Source: Dipteris shenzhenensis (taxonomy: Eukaryota > Polypodiophyta > Polypodiopsida > Gleicheniales). From it: a stretch of 64,000 nt of DNA. The stretch's first letter is position 1; every line of letters starts with the position of its first letter. The notes beneath the pieces are model-generated. The model was not told the DNA's origin. It searched no databases and saw only the letters and a program-made list of their open reading frames with translations. The stretch lies in assembly GCA_047967505.1 (NCBI GenBank), contig CM106539.1; one strand, 5' to 3'. This document shows positions 23,363 to 33,334 of this stretch, one piece after another. The position numbers were made by a program, and so were the translations under genes.

Positions 23363-26037
23363 GTGCTTCTCAAGCAAGCATACGGCTTCGATGGATTCCA
23401 CCCTAGCCTTCTCGATGCTCGATATAGAGATCTCTTTTTGAGATATCCACCTATTTCACATGTCCATGAAGAAAATACATAATGCGAATTGATAGTAAGC
23501 ATACCTCACAATACCACAGATCTTGAATATAGCATTTCTAACATCTTCTTGTAAGCACCCTTTTATTGTAATTGGAAGGATGAACTATCAAAGCAACAAT
23601 GAAATCATGTCAACAATATAACATAATAATAATTACGCTAACGCATCACTATTATCGGTACACTAATTCTACTTAGAATACCTGTAAGACCTTGTGCCAA
23701 TCATGGGACTTGAGGCCACTAAGCTTATTGTCCTTTGAAAATGCTCATTTCAAGCAATGCATGTACCCTGTCGGTGTTCGAAAAGAGGCAATGTCTGCCT
23801 TGATCGCTGCCTCCTGCCTCGTAGAGAGGATCCACGTTGCTTTCGGGAGGACAACTTTTCCTGAAGCATGCACTTGGGGCCACAAACGAGACATCCTATT
23901 CATAGCACGCAAGTCTTCTCGCACTCCTCTCGAGTCCTTGGAACCAACCAAGTGTGCCCAAATGGTAGCCCCCACATTCTTGAAGATATGCATGGGATCC
24001 AAGAGATGATTGATTTGTAACTGACCCCAATAAGGAAGCTCGTGAAAGATCGATAGCCTCTTCATACCAGGAGGAGGTTCCTCTCCATTCTCCCTCCAAG
24101 CTTGAATCCAATCACTTGCTTTCAAATATGATGGTGGTGGATCAATCTGACCTCCACGTGCGAGATGGTCGAGCGGAAGGTATCGAGCATGACCTTCATA
24201 AACATTTTTCCTCATATGTTTGGAGTAGCGTGCAAGCGATTTCAGAGCGGGTCCACAAACAAGACAAGCATGGTACCCACTTGTAACAAGTCCTGCACGC
24301 GTGCATGAATATGTTAGTACAAGACATGCGTGCAAAAGAGAGTAAAAAAAGCATAATCCCTCATTGTACATGTAAAGACATAACCATGTACCTGCGCACT
24401 CTCCATATCCTGGGTAGTCATGCATGGTCCACATCAAGATCTCGGGGGGGTCACTATGTATAAACCCTCTATATCACGTGCGTTCAAGGCCTATATTTAA
24501 AGTCCCTTATCTGTAAAAAAATTCATTAATAAAATGTACCCCTTTTCTATACAAATCTGTAATTTTTTTCCAAACTTATTTTAAATAGTCCCTTATGTAT
24601 ATTTATTTCTGTAAATTTTAGAAATAAAAAAAATCCTTCTGTTGAACTCACGTGATAGGGTTACATATGATGAGTGACCCCCCCGAGATCAAGATACCCC
24701 TGACCAAAATATCATTGGTATGCCTAGGAGCTCTGGAAATATCAAAGACCTGCACTCCTCTCCATAATATCTGTAACTCCTCTATCAAAGGTGCCATGTA
24801 CACGTCCATGTTTTTTGCCTTGTACTTTCCTGGCACAAGTAGTGCAAGCATGAGGTGTCCCTTTTTTATTTTTAGCCATGGTGGGATATTGTAATTCACC
24901 ACGACTATGGGCCATGTCGACCAAGATGTCGAGCGTAACCCGAAAGGATTCACGCCGTCCATGGCTAGCCCAAGATGTAAGTTGCGTGGCTCTCTCGCAA
25001 AGTCCGGCCACTGATTATCTATGTGCTTCCAAGCTGCACAATCTGCGGGAATCCTCAATGTGTGATCAGTGGACCGATGAGATGCATGCCATGTCATCAA
25101 CTTCGCTATGGATTTGCATCGAAACATGTGTTGTATTCTTGCAATGATGGGAAAGTGTCTTAAGACCTTTACCGGTATCTGCTCACCCTGCAAGTCATCT
25201 CTATATCGTTGTTCCCCACACTTTGGACAACTAGCCAAATCTCCATGCTCACGACGAAAGAGAATACAATCATTACGGCAAGCATGGATGGTATCATAAT
25301 CCATACCCACCATTGTTAGCATCTTTTTCGCTTCATCTCTTGATGCGGGCATGGTATTTGGTGCAGGCAACATCTTCTGGAGCAACCTATGACAACGACA
25401 CTATCCAAATGATGATTCTCAAAACAAACAATATCCAAATAATGAGTCAAATTAATGCAAGGGCTAACCTCATTAAGGCCGAGACACTTGTATCCGACCA
25501 CCCATACTGTACTTGTAGATTCAAGATTGAGAGACAAGCACGTAGTTTAGACATCCTAGCACCCTCGTACAATTGTGTTGATTGCAACTCTCGCATTTTG
25601 ACCTCAGACTCTGACATCACGTGTACGTGGGAGTGCCCCTAAAAATGGAATCCATCATGTCGACCATACCCTCGTCGTCATCCGGGAGACTATAGTCTTG
25701 TTGAAAGTGAGAAGGTATATGTGTACCCTCGTCACCCTCCTCATCCTGTCATAATCTCATTCGTGTAAATATAAGATCTTCTATTTCCTGGTATACAATA
25801 AGATTGCGAACTTAAATAGCTTTGACTTACCGATGATCCATCAACATGTGCAACACCAACGGGGGGTACTGGTTCCGGCTCCTCCCCATACATCCGCAAG
25901 TGGCGCATGATAATACGACGTTGATGTCGTACTTCTCGCTTGCAATGAGTGCAATGACAGTATAACCTCTCCGTAAGCCACTTCGTGCTCCCGGGCGTTG
26001 GCGCATCATCGGATGAGCTTCCACTCGTCCCTTCCAT
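23363..26037 (-). pseudogene. TNP2-type CACTA transposase, broken
   Basis: Exons can be followed leftwards. The start is MEGTSGSSS at 26037. An intron with donor GTAAGTC (near 25829) and acceptor TGACAG (near 25743) leads to DEEGDEGTHIPSHF. After a frameshift near 25625 comes ELQSTQLYEGARMSKLRA and GWSDTSVSALNE. Then the TNP2 core (25385-24690) has DCILFRREHGDL, CPKCGEQRY, WHASH and NIPPWLKIKKGHLMLALLVP. The core is interrupted by the 247-bp MITE and resumes MWTMHDYPGYGECA. An intron (about 24400-24297) leads to GLVTSGYHACLVCG, HELPYWGQLQINHLLDPMH and FSKDNKLSGLKSHDWHKVLQ (with an in-frame stop just before). Further exons give ISISSIEKARVESIEAVCLL, where similarity stops. In the family, TNP2 is the catalytic transposase. 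This copy is inactivated at least four ways. Confidence 0.85.
24441..24687. mobile_element. 247-bp hAT-type MITE, copy 2, inside TNP2
   Basis: Perfect 15-bp terminal inverted repeats CTCGGGGGGGTCACT / AGTGACCCCCCCGAG, flanked by a perfect 8-bp duplication ATCAAGAT at 24433-24440 and 24688-24695. It is inserted in the TNP2 coding exon between the segments ending VRGIL and starting MWTMHDYPGYG. It is the less eroded of the two copies (its inverted repeats match fully), so it is probably the younger one or nearer the source. Confidence 0.93.
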
Positions 26038-26069
26038 CTACACTTATAAAATCACAACATAAGCATGAA

Positions 26070-26265
26070 GAGGAGATATTGACAATTATAAGCATAGCAT
26101 GTTTAATTTGAGCTTCTCTTGAGGCCATATAAAAAGAATGACGTCGCTATATAGTAAGGATTGAAACAAAAAATCCTATATAGTAAGGCTATATAGTAAG
26201 AGGAGATATTGACAATTATAAGCATAGCATGTTTGAGCTTCACTTGAGGCCATATAAAAAAAATG
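26070..26265. repeat. Pair of ~65-bp direct repeats
   Basis: A block beginning AGGAGATATTGACAATTATA and running through TTGAGGCCATATAAAAA occurs at about 26070-26140 and 26200-26265. Between them, TATATAGTAAG is repeated three times, resembling a decayed half of the palindromes that follow. This lies just upstream of the TNP2 start. Confidence 0.75.
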
Positions 26266-26275
26266 AACAGTAAGC

Positions 26276-26375
26276 GTCGCTATATAGCGACGCTCTGTTT
26301 CGTCGCTATATAGCGACGTTTTTAATTAAAAACGTCGCTATATAGCGACGAATAAGCGTCGCTATATAGCGACGC
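26276..26375. repeat. Four 18-bp perfect palindromes CGTCGCTATATAGCGACG
   Basis: Four copies of CGTCGCTATATAGCGACG (or the same minus an end base) lie within 100 bp, with a small AATTAA inverted spacer in the middle. They sit between the divergent start regions of the two CACTA genes. The same sequence recurs near the right terminus (32148-32290). Repeated short subterminal motifs that bind the second protein (TNPA in En/Spm) are a known feature of CACTA elements; binding here is inferred. Confidence 0.85.
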
Positions 26376-26379
26376 TGTG

Positions 26380-27330
26380 GGTTAAAACCCGAAACACCGA
26401 AACGCGTGGCGTTTTGCTCAATCCATTCCCTAATCTCTCAAGTAAGCAACCCAAAATCTCCTTCCACCTATTTTCGACGACCTCCCATCTATTCCAAGCA
26501 ACCTCCCACTCTATTTTCCACTCCTCACCCTTCTCCTATCTCTTGTACTCCCTCTCTCTCCTTTTCCCTCTTTGGTTTCCTGAAAGAAAGTTCTTCAAGA
26601 GGTGAGTTTGTTTCAACAATGTAGGTTGTTTGTTTGTTAGCTTTGGTTTTGTGAGTGTTTCTACTTGTATTGCTAAACCTGTAAAGTAGTTTTCATGCTT
26701 GATTTGAAAGGATTGAAACAAAAAACGAGATTTCAAGGAAGAAAGAAAGAAAACTCACCTCTTTTTTCTGTATTTCTCTTCCTTCTCTTTCTCCTTGTCT
26801 CCTCAATCTCCTCCTTTCCTTGTCTCCTCAATCTCCTCCCTTCAAGAAGTTGCTTTTGTAATCTCCTCTTTCCACTAACATCTTATTTGAAAAAATGGGT
26901 TGTTTTCTCTCTTTTGTAGGGCCAATCCACTACACCGAGCGGGACATACTCTCTCTTTTGTAGGGCGAGTACACTACACCGAGCGGGACATACTTTTACA
27001 GGTAAGTGCTTCCTCTTCTTTCCATTTATTATTTTTGTTATTTGCATTGGCCTGCAGCTAGCGCCTTAAGCGCTAGCTGCAGTGATGGGCGTAGGAACCC
27101 TCTCTTCCCCTCTCTCTCTTTCCTTCTTCCCCCTTCTCTTTTTCTCCTTTTTCCCCCTTCTCTTTTTTCCCTCTTCTCTTATTCTCTCTTTCCCCCTTCT
27201 CTCTTTCCCCCTCATCTCTTTTCCCTTCTCTCTTTCCTTTTCCTCTTATTCTCTATTTCCTTTCCCTCTTATTCTCTTATGCTTATGCTTCTCTCATTCC
27301 CCCTTCTCTATTTCCCCCTTCTCTCATTCG
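26380..27330 (+). other. Likely 5' leader/intron of the plus-strand CACTA gene
   Basis: No coding exon recognised. Pyrimidine-rich non-coding sequence with splice-like sites (AAGAG/GTGAGT near 26600; TTGCATTGGCCTGCAG near 27056). A 40-bp unit, TCTCTCTTTTGTAGGGC..CACTACACCGAGCGGGACATAC, is present twice at about 26910-27000. CTAGCGC/GCGCTAG forms a short palindrome near 27062. Consistent with a spliced leader for the gene at 30326, but unproven. Confidence 0.35.
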
Positions 27331-27339
27331 CATAAGCTC

Positions 27340-30070
27340 TTTTTATGCATAAGCTCCTTCTCTCTTTCCGCATGAGCATGAGCTTATGCTTAAGTTTCCG
27401 CATAAGCTTATGCTTATGCATGAGCTTATGCGGAAATAGAGAATGAGAGAAGCTTATGCTTCTCTCATTCTCTATTTCCGCATAAGCTCCTTCTCTTTTT
27501 CTGCATAAGCTCCTCTATCTCTTTTTATGCATAAGCTCCTTCTCTTTTTCCGCATGAGCATAAGCATGAGCTTATGCTTAAGTTTCCGCATAAGCTTATG
27601 CTTATGCATGAGCTTATGCGGAAATAGAGAATGAGAGAAGCTTATGCTTCTCTCATTCTCTATTTTCGCATAAGCTCCTTCTCTTTTTCCGCATAAGCTC
27701 CTCTTTCTCTTTTTATGCATAAGCTCCTTCTCTCTTTCCGCATGAGCATAAGCATGAGCTTATGCTCATGCGGAGCATGAGCTTATGCTTAAGTTTCCGC
27801 ATAAGCTTAGGCTTATGCATGAGCTTATGCGGAAATAGAGAATGAGAGAAGCTTATGCTTCTCTCATTCTCTATTTCTGCATAAGCTCCTTCTCTTTTTC
27901 CGCATAAGCTCCTCTTTCTCTTTTTATGCATAAGCTCCTTCTCTTTTTCCGCATGAGCATAAGCTCGTGCTTATGCTCATGCATGAGCATGAGCTTATGC
28001 TTAAGTTTCCGCATAAGCTATGCTTATGCATGAGCTTATGCGGAAATAGAGAATGAGTTTCTGCATAAGCTTCTCTCCTTCTCTTTTTCCGCATAAGCTC
28101 CTCTTTCTCTTTTTCTGCATAAGCTCCTTCTCTTTTTCCGCATAAGCTCCTTCTCTTTTTCCGCATGAGCATAAGCATGAGCATAAGCTCATGCTTATGC
28201 TCATACATAAGCATCTGCATAAGCTCATGCTTATGCTCATACATGAGCATGAGCTTATGCGGAAATAGAGAATGAGAGAAGCTTATGCTTCTCTCATTCT
28301 CTATTTCCGCATAAGCTCCTTCTCTTTTTCCGCATAAGCTCCTCTTTCTCTTTTTATGCATAAGCTCCTTCTCTTTTTCCGCATGAGCATAAGCTCATGC
28401 TTATGCTCATATATAAGCATCCGCATAAGCTCATGCTTATGCTCATGCATGAGCATGAGCTTATACATGAGCTTATGCGGAAATAGAGAATGAGAGAAGC
28501 TTATGCTTCTCTCATTCTCTATTTAAGCATAAGCTCATGCTCATGCATGAGCATAAGCATGAGCTTATGCTTATGCTTATGCTTAAGCATAAGCATGAGC
28601 ATAAGCATGACATGAGCTTATGCTTATGCTTATGCTTAAGCATAAGCATAAGCATAAGCTCATGCTTATGCTCATGCATGAGCATGAGCTTATGCTTAAG
28701 TTTCCGCATAAGCTCATGCTTATGCGTGAGCTTATGCGGAAATAGAGAATGAGAGAAGCTTATGCGTCTCTCATTCTCTATTTCCGCATAAGCTCACGCA
28801 TAAGCATGAGCTTATGCGGAAACATGAGCATAAGCTCATGCTCACTCATGAGCATAAGCTCCTTCTCTTTTTTCGCATGAGCATAAGCTCGTGCTTATGC
28901 TCATGCATGAGCATGAGCTATTGCTTAAGTTTCCGCATAAGCTATGCTTATGCATGAGCTTATGCGGAAATAGAGAATGAGAGAAGCTTATGCTTCTTTC
29001 ATTCTCTATTTCCGCATAAGCTCACGCATAAGCATGAGCTTATGCGAAAACATGAGCATAAGCTCATGCTCACTCATGAGCATAAGCATAAGCTCATGCG
29101 GAAAAAGAGAAGGAGCTTATGCGGAAATAGAGAATGAGTTTCCGCATAAGCTTCTCTCCTTCTCTTTTTCCGCATAAGCTCCTCTTTCTCTTTTTCCGCA
29201 TAAGCTCCTTCTCTTTTTCCGCATGAGCATAAGCATGAGCTTATGCTTAAGTTTCTACATAAGCTATGCTTATGCATGAGCTTATGCGGAAATAGAGAAT
29301 GAGTTTCCGCATAAGCTTCTCTCCTTCTCTTTTTCCGCATAAGCTCCTCTTTCTCTTTTTTCGCATAAGCTCCTTCTCTTTTTTCGCATGAGCATAAGCA
29401 TGAGCATAAGCTCATGCTTATGCTCATACATAAGCATCCGCATAAGCTCATGCTTATGCTCATACATGAGCATGAGCTTATGCATGAGCTTATGCGGAAA
29501 TAGAGAATGAGAGAAGCTTATGCTTCTCTCATTCTCTATTTCCGCATAAGCTCCTTCTCTTTTTCCGCATGAGCTTATGCTTATGCTCATGAGTGAGCAT
29601 GAGCTTATGCTCATGTTTCCGCATAAGCTCATGCTTATGCGTGAGCTTATGCGGAAATAGAGAATGAGAGAAGCATAAGCTCATTCTCTATTTCCGCATA
29701 AGCTCCTTCTCTATTTCCAATGCCTATGCTTTCCGCATAAGCATAAGCATAAGCTCATGCTTATGCTCATGCATGAGCATGAGCTTATGCTCAAGTTTCC
29801 GCATAAGCTCATGCTTATGCATGAGCTTATGCGGAAATAGAGAATGAGAGAAGCTTATGCAGAAACTCATTCTCTATTTCCGCATAAGCTCCTTCTCTAT
29901 TTCCGATGCCTATGCTTAAGCATAAGCATAAGCATAAGCTCATGCTTATGCTCATGCATGAGCATGAGCTTATGCTTAAGTTTTCGCATAAGCTCATGCT
30001 TATGCGTGAGCTTATGCGGAAATAGAGAATGAGAGAAGCATAAGCTCATTCTCTATTTTCGCATAATCTC
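27340..30070. repeat. 2.7-kb satellite of GCATAAGCT/AGCTTATGC blocks
   Basis: The sequence is built from self-complementary words (GCATAAGCT, AGCTTATGC, CATGAGCATGAGC, GCTCATGCATGAGC) and pyrimidine blocks (CTCCTTCTCTTTTTCCGC). A higher-order unit of about 190-260 bp is marked by GGAAATAGAGAATGAGAGAA, which begins near 27432, 27620, 27830, 28260, 28479, 28738 and 28966 and further on. Many of these markers are followed by their own reverse complement, making 22-bp hairpin arms. Long open frames on both strands are a by-product of the repeat and are not genes. Confidence 0.92.
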
Positions 30071-30325
30071 ATTCTCTATTTCCCACTCTATTTCCCCCTT
30101 CTCTCCTTCTCTATTTTCCCTCATCTCTTTCCCCTTCTCTATTTCCCCCTTCTCTCATTCTCTATTTCCTCATTCTCATTCTTTTCTTTCCTTTCCATCT
30201 TCTTTCCCTCTTTCCTTTCCCTCTTCTTTCCCTCTTTCCTTTCCCTCTTCTTTCTTCTTGCCTATGCCTATGCCTATGAGAATGCTTATGTTTGTTTTTT
30301 GTTTTCTGTTTTCGTGTTTGTGTCT

Positions 30326-31874
30326 ATGTTAGACATGGGATCACGTCGCTCATCCGACGAGTACGGATGGCCTCGTAGGAGGAGAGCTCACGATCTATAT
30401 GCTCCAGAGGACTTTGATTCCTCTCAGGCGACTACCCCGAGGACTACTCCTCTCGGTCCTAGCACTGCGACTACCCCTGGTCCGACCCCTCTTCCACGTA
30501 GCACTGCGACTACCCCTCGGGGAACTCCTTTGCTAGCCGCGCATGGCTTTGTCGGGACTCCCGACGAGTTTGTAGCACAGATGAGCGATGAGGAGGCAGC
30601 GAGATTCTTCTCTCTGCTCTCTCAGAGGACCTCTGCAATTCCTTCCCCTACACCGACGGGTGGACGTACTGCCCAGCCATCCCCTCGCGCCCCTTCGACC
30701 GCGGGATCATCACCTGCGCATGCCTCCCGCAAGGGAAGGAAGAGTAGGATGGGCGGCTCATGTTGTGCTGACTCAGGAGATGTAGACAAGTCAGCACACT
30801 CGCGCTCCTTTAGGTCTCCACTTGGTCTGGAGACACAGTATCAGTCAGGTCCCTTTCCCTATCCTACTCCCACTGCTACTCCTCGATCCGGAAGCGGTCG
30901 CGCAGCTTCCACTCCTTCAGACTCTACTACCGTCAGTCCCCCTTACTCATTAGGGGATCTCTCCTATCAAATCACATCTGCCGGAGAGATAATAGAAGAT
31001 AAAAAGGGCAAAGCAGTGATGGCCGCCATGAGGAGGTTGATGAGTCATCACTTCAAGAGCGGCATAAATACCGATTGGCGGTATCAAGATGCCCAAAAGA
31101 AGCAGGCGGTGATCGATGAGTTAAAACAAAGATACCCTAATCCGCCAAATGTGGAGTTTAATGACAATTATATGCTCGAGCGCATGGGTTTGGTCCTAAA
31201 GCATCATAGATCAACCTTGCGTACTTCCATTACAAAGGGGTTGGCTAAACCCAGCTGGGCAGACAAAGCTGATTGGAAGTACTTCAAGAAGCAACATAGG
31301 GACCATCCCGAAATGTTCGAGGGTCAGAGGAGGGCTGCGAAGAGACGGCTGGACGTCATAGGTACTTCGCACTTTGGTGCAGGCAGACGGTATGCGTTCA
31401 AGGCAACCGTGGTAAGTCTACTTCTTTCCATTTAATGTATTGTTCTATTTGTTTTACTTACATATTACATGCACTTTAGCTAACTCTAACTCTCGTAAAT
31501 TAGATCCACAGCAAGCTGCGATGGGTCGTCTTCCTACGGATGCAGAGACGCGGTGCGCATTTCGGATAGGAACAAAGCCGTGGTTCATTGAGCAAGAGGC
31601 AATGGGAGCGACAGTCGATTGGGCTGAGGTGGCTGCTCGCACGGTATAAGTTTACTCCTACTTGTAATCTCACTTTTTAATTTAAGTTCCAATCTAATTT
31701 TCGATTTATATGGTTCACTCGTAGGGTCAAAGCTCAAGCGTCCCATCATCGGAGGCGAGCGATCAACAGGGGCAAGGATCGGACGCAGGTGCTGAGGACG
31801 AGGGAGAAGATGCAGGTGTCGAGGACCAAGGAACAGGCCAACAAGACGAAGATGATTCGGATTCGGATGAGTAG
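30326..31874 (+). CDS. CACTA second protein (plant transposase_24/TNPA-like)
   Basis: Exons 30326-31411, 31512-31643 and 31725-31874, with introns 31412-31511 and 31644-31724 (GTAAGT..CCACAG and GTATAA..TCGTAG). All junctions are in phase 0 and give about 455 codons plus TAG. ATG at 30326 or three codons later at 30335. Residues 1-200 are Ser/Thr/Pro/Arg-rich. The next part has LMSHHFKSGINTDWRYQDA, MLERMGLVLKHHRSTLRTSI, WADKADWKYFKKQHRDHPEM and RRAAKRRLDVIGTSHFGAGR, in the order I know from Ptta/En/Spm 'transposase_24' proteins. The tail is acidic (EDEGEDAG, DEDDSDSDE). In the family this protein is thought to bind subterminal repeats and assist the transposase. The gene appears intact, unlike its TNP2 partner. 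Confidence 0.75.
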
Positions 31875-32064
31875 TGGTAGTAGCATTTTGTATATCCGCT
31901 CGTTTGAGCAATTTTGTATCGCCCTTTCACAGGATACTTTTGTTACAAACACTATTGTATATGTATAAGAATTTTTTCCTCATCATTTCACAAGAACAAT
32001 TTTGTATCACCCTGCAAGCAAGGGAAATTTTGTTATAAAAATCTTTCTTTTGTAATTACAAAAA

Positions 32065-32133
32065 AAAAAAAGGATTAGTGGGGCTAAACAGGGCCAAAAG
32101 GAAGCCCTGTTTAGCCCCACTAACCCTTTTTTT
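32065..32133. repeat. 30-bp-arm hairpin ending in A/T tracts
   Basis: Left arm 32065-32094 (…GTGGGGCTAAACAGGGC) pairs with right arm 32104-32133 (GCCCTGTTTAGCCCCAC…) over 30 bp with one mismatch and a 9-nt loop. It lies about 190 bp after the stop codon of the plus-strand CACTA gene and just before the right palindrome cluster. It could act as a 3' end signal or be another subterminal palindrome. Confidence 0.85.
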
Positions 32134-32147
32134 AAACTTCTGTTAAT

Positions 32148-32290
32148 CGTCGCTATATAGCGACGTTTACCAGTGTCGCTATATAGCCACGATTAACAGT
32201 GTCGCTATATAGCGACGTTTGCATCGTCGCTATATAGCGACGATTAACAGCGTCACTATATAGCGACGGTTTATAGCGACGCTCCTTTTT
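32148..32290. repeat. Right subterminal cluster of GTCGCTATATAGCGAC palindromes
   Basis: Five copies of (C)GTCGCTATATAGCGAC(G), two with single changes, then partial copies, are spaced about 25-30 bp apart. They match the cluster at 26276-26375 and lie 110-250 bp from the CACTA terminus, the usual place for CACTA subterminal repeats. Confidence 0.9.
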
Positions 32291-32357
32291 CGATGCTTTT
32301 AGCGACTTTTATAGCGACCTTTACGCCCGTGAAAAAAAAAAAAATTTAATGTAAAAA

Positions 32358-32399
32358 GCGTCGGTATTTCCGTCGGAAAATGGCCTATGCCTTGTAGTG
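32358..32399 (-). repeat. CACTA terminal inverted repeat (right end)
   Basis: Read on the minus strand from 32399 the end is CACTACAAGGCATAGGCC, then ATTTTCCGACGGAAATACCG. The CACTA pentamer is the diagnostic end of En/Spm elements. The next 3 bp outside are TCT; the partner duplication cannot be checked because the left end is missing. Confidence 0.85.
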
Positions 32400-32942
32400 T
32401 CTCTTTCTCTTTCTTGTTTTTTTTGTTTGCATTTGCAACTTAGTTTGAAGGTACTAGAGACTCTGACCTAGCTATGTGATTGCTTGACCTAGTATTTAGG
32501 GCTGCTTTGAAACATCTTTATCTATTTCAATTCGTGGCAATGAAGGCATAATAGATGCAAACAGTAACATTTCTATGTCTCCAATTTTTTCGTGTTTGAT
32601 GGATGTTATAGGTAGTTGCTGCTATTCTATAGCTTTTAGTAAAGGCTCATTTGCATTTCTATCAATGATGTGTTGTCTTCTCAGGTATCTTACATGATTT
32701 ATTATATTTTGCAAAAGAACATTATGAGTGCCAGTAGACTTTATATATTGCATAGAAATTTATATTACTGTTGTAGGAAAAATATCATCTAATATTTTTT
32801 CTACCAAGCAATTTTCTTCAGCTGACCAAACATGCCGCTTGCTTTTATTTAAGGTTTGTATAGTGGCTATTTCATATTTGTGATTTTATTTCATGTCTAG
32901 TTAAGCTGATGTATTGGCACATAGCTCATAGCTCAGAAGTTC
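32400..32942. other. No gene recognised
   Basis: AT-rich sequence between the CACTA terminus and the copia 3' LTR. No coding segment or repeat was identified. Confidence 0.4.
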
Positions 32943-33110
32943 TGATCATGGAAATGAGAGAGAGGGAGAGAGAGGAGTGCACACAAGATACTAACTGTAC
33001 ACTTGTTGTATTCCAAGGAAAATAGGAATATATACATGGACCCCTTAGGGTTAGGGTTAGGGTTTATCCCATAACCCTTATGGTGCAATTTACACACACC
33101 ATTCTCAACA
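32943..33110 (-). repeat. 3' LTR of the copia element
   Basis: Matches 39369-39542. Contains GGGTTAGGGTTAGGGTTT, a telomere-like run, and the motif AACTGTACACTTGTTGTATTC. It is 6 bp shorter than the 5' LTR, mainly from loss of one TTAGGG-like step. Confidence 0.9.
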
Positions 33111-33122
33111 CCCCCTCTTTAA
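33111..33122 (-). other. Polypurine tract
   Basis: On the minus strand TAAAGAGGGGG directly precedes the TGTTGAG start of the 3' LTR, as expected for the plus-strand primer of reverse transcription. Confidence 0.85.
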
Positions 33123-33334
33123 TTGTACTGCATAAGAAGAGGGTGATTTACAAAACACAAATTTTGGATTTTTTTGAATGTTGCATAACGACAACCGAAA
33201 TAAGGATCAAAAAAGATGCACAAGAGTGCAAAAAGAGCACATCAAAAAAAGTATATACAAAGGTGTACAACTTAGTGTTCACTTCCCCCTCTTAAGTTGC
33301 AATTAGCGATTGCAATTAGCGAAGGCCAAGCTGA

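Larger units (their letters stand above)
23363..32399. mobile_element. CACTA (En/Spm) element, left end truncated
   Basis: The right end is a clear CACTA terminus: reading inward on the minus strand from 32399 gives CACTACAAGGCATAGGCC. Inside lie a divergent gene pair (TNP2 transposase on minus, 23363-26037; second transposon gene on plus, 30326-31874), 18-bp palindromes at two places, and a 2.7-kb satellite. The TNP2 coding similarity breaks off at about 23363 inside the DUF4218-like part, and I see no CACTA terminus to the left, so the left end is lost. Grouping all of this into one element is an inference from order and from the shared palindromes. Confidence 0.7.

Noticed and set aside
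26276-26375. CRISPR-like array (regular short repeats with spacers).
   Set aside because: The repeats are perfect palindromes in a eukaryotic CACTA element, with irregular, partly self-similar spacers and no cas genes.
27472-29632. Many long open frames on both strands between 27.4 and 30.0 kb with Ser/Cys/Leu or Lys/Arg/His-rich peptides.
   Set aside because: They come from the palindromic satellite, repeat its unit in all frames and show no conserved domain.
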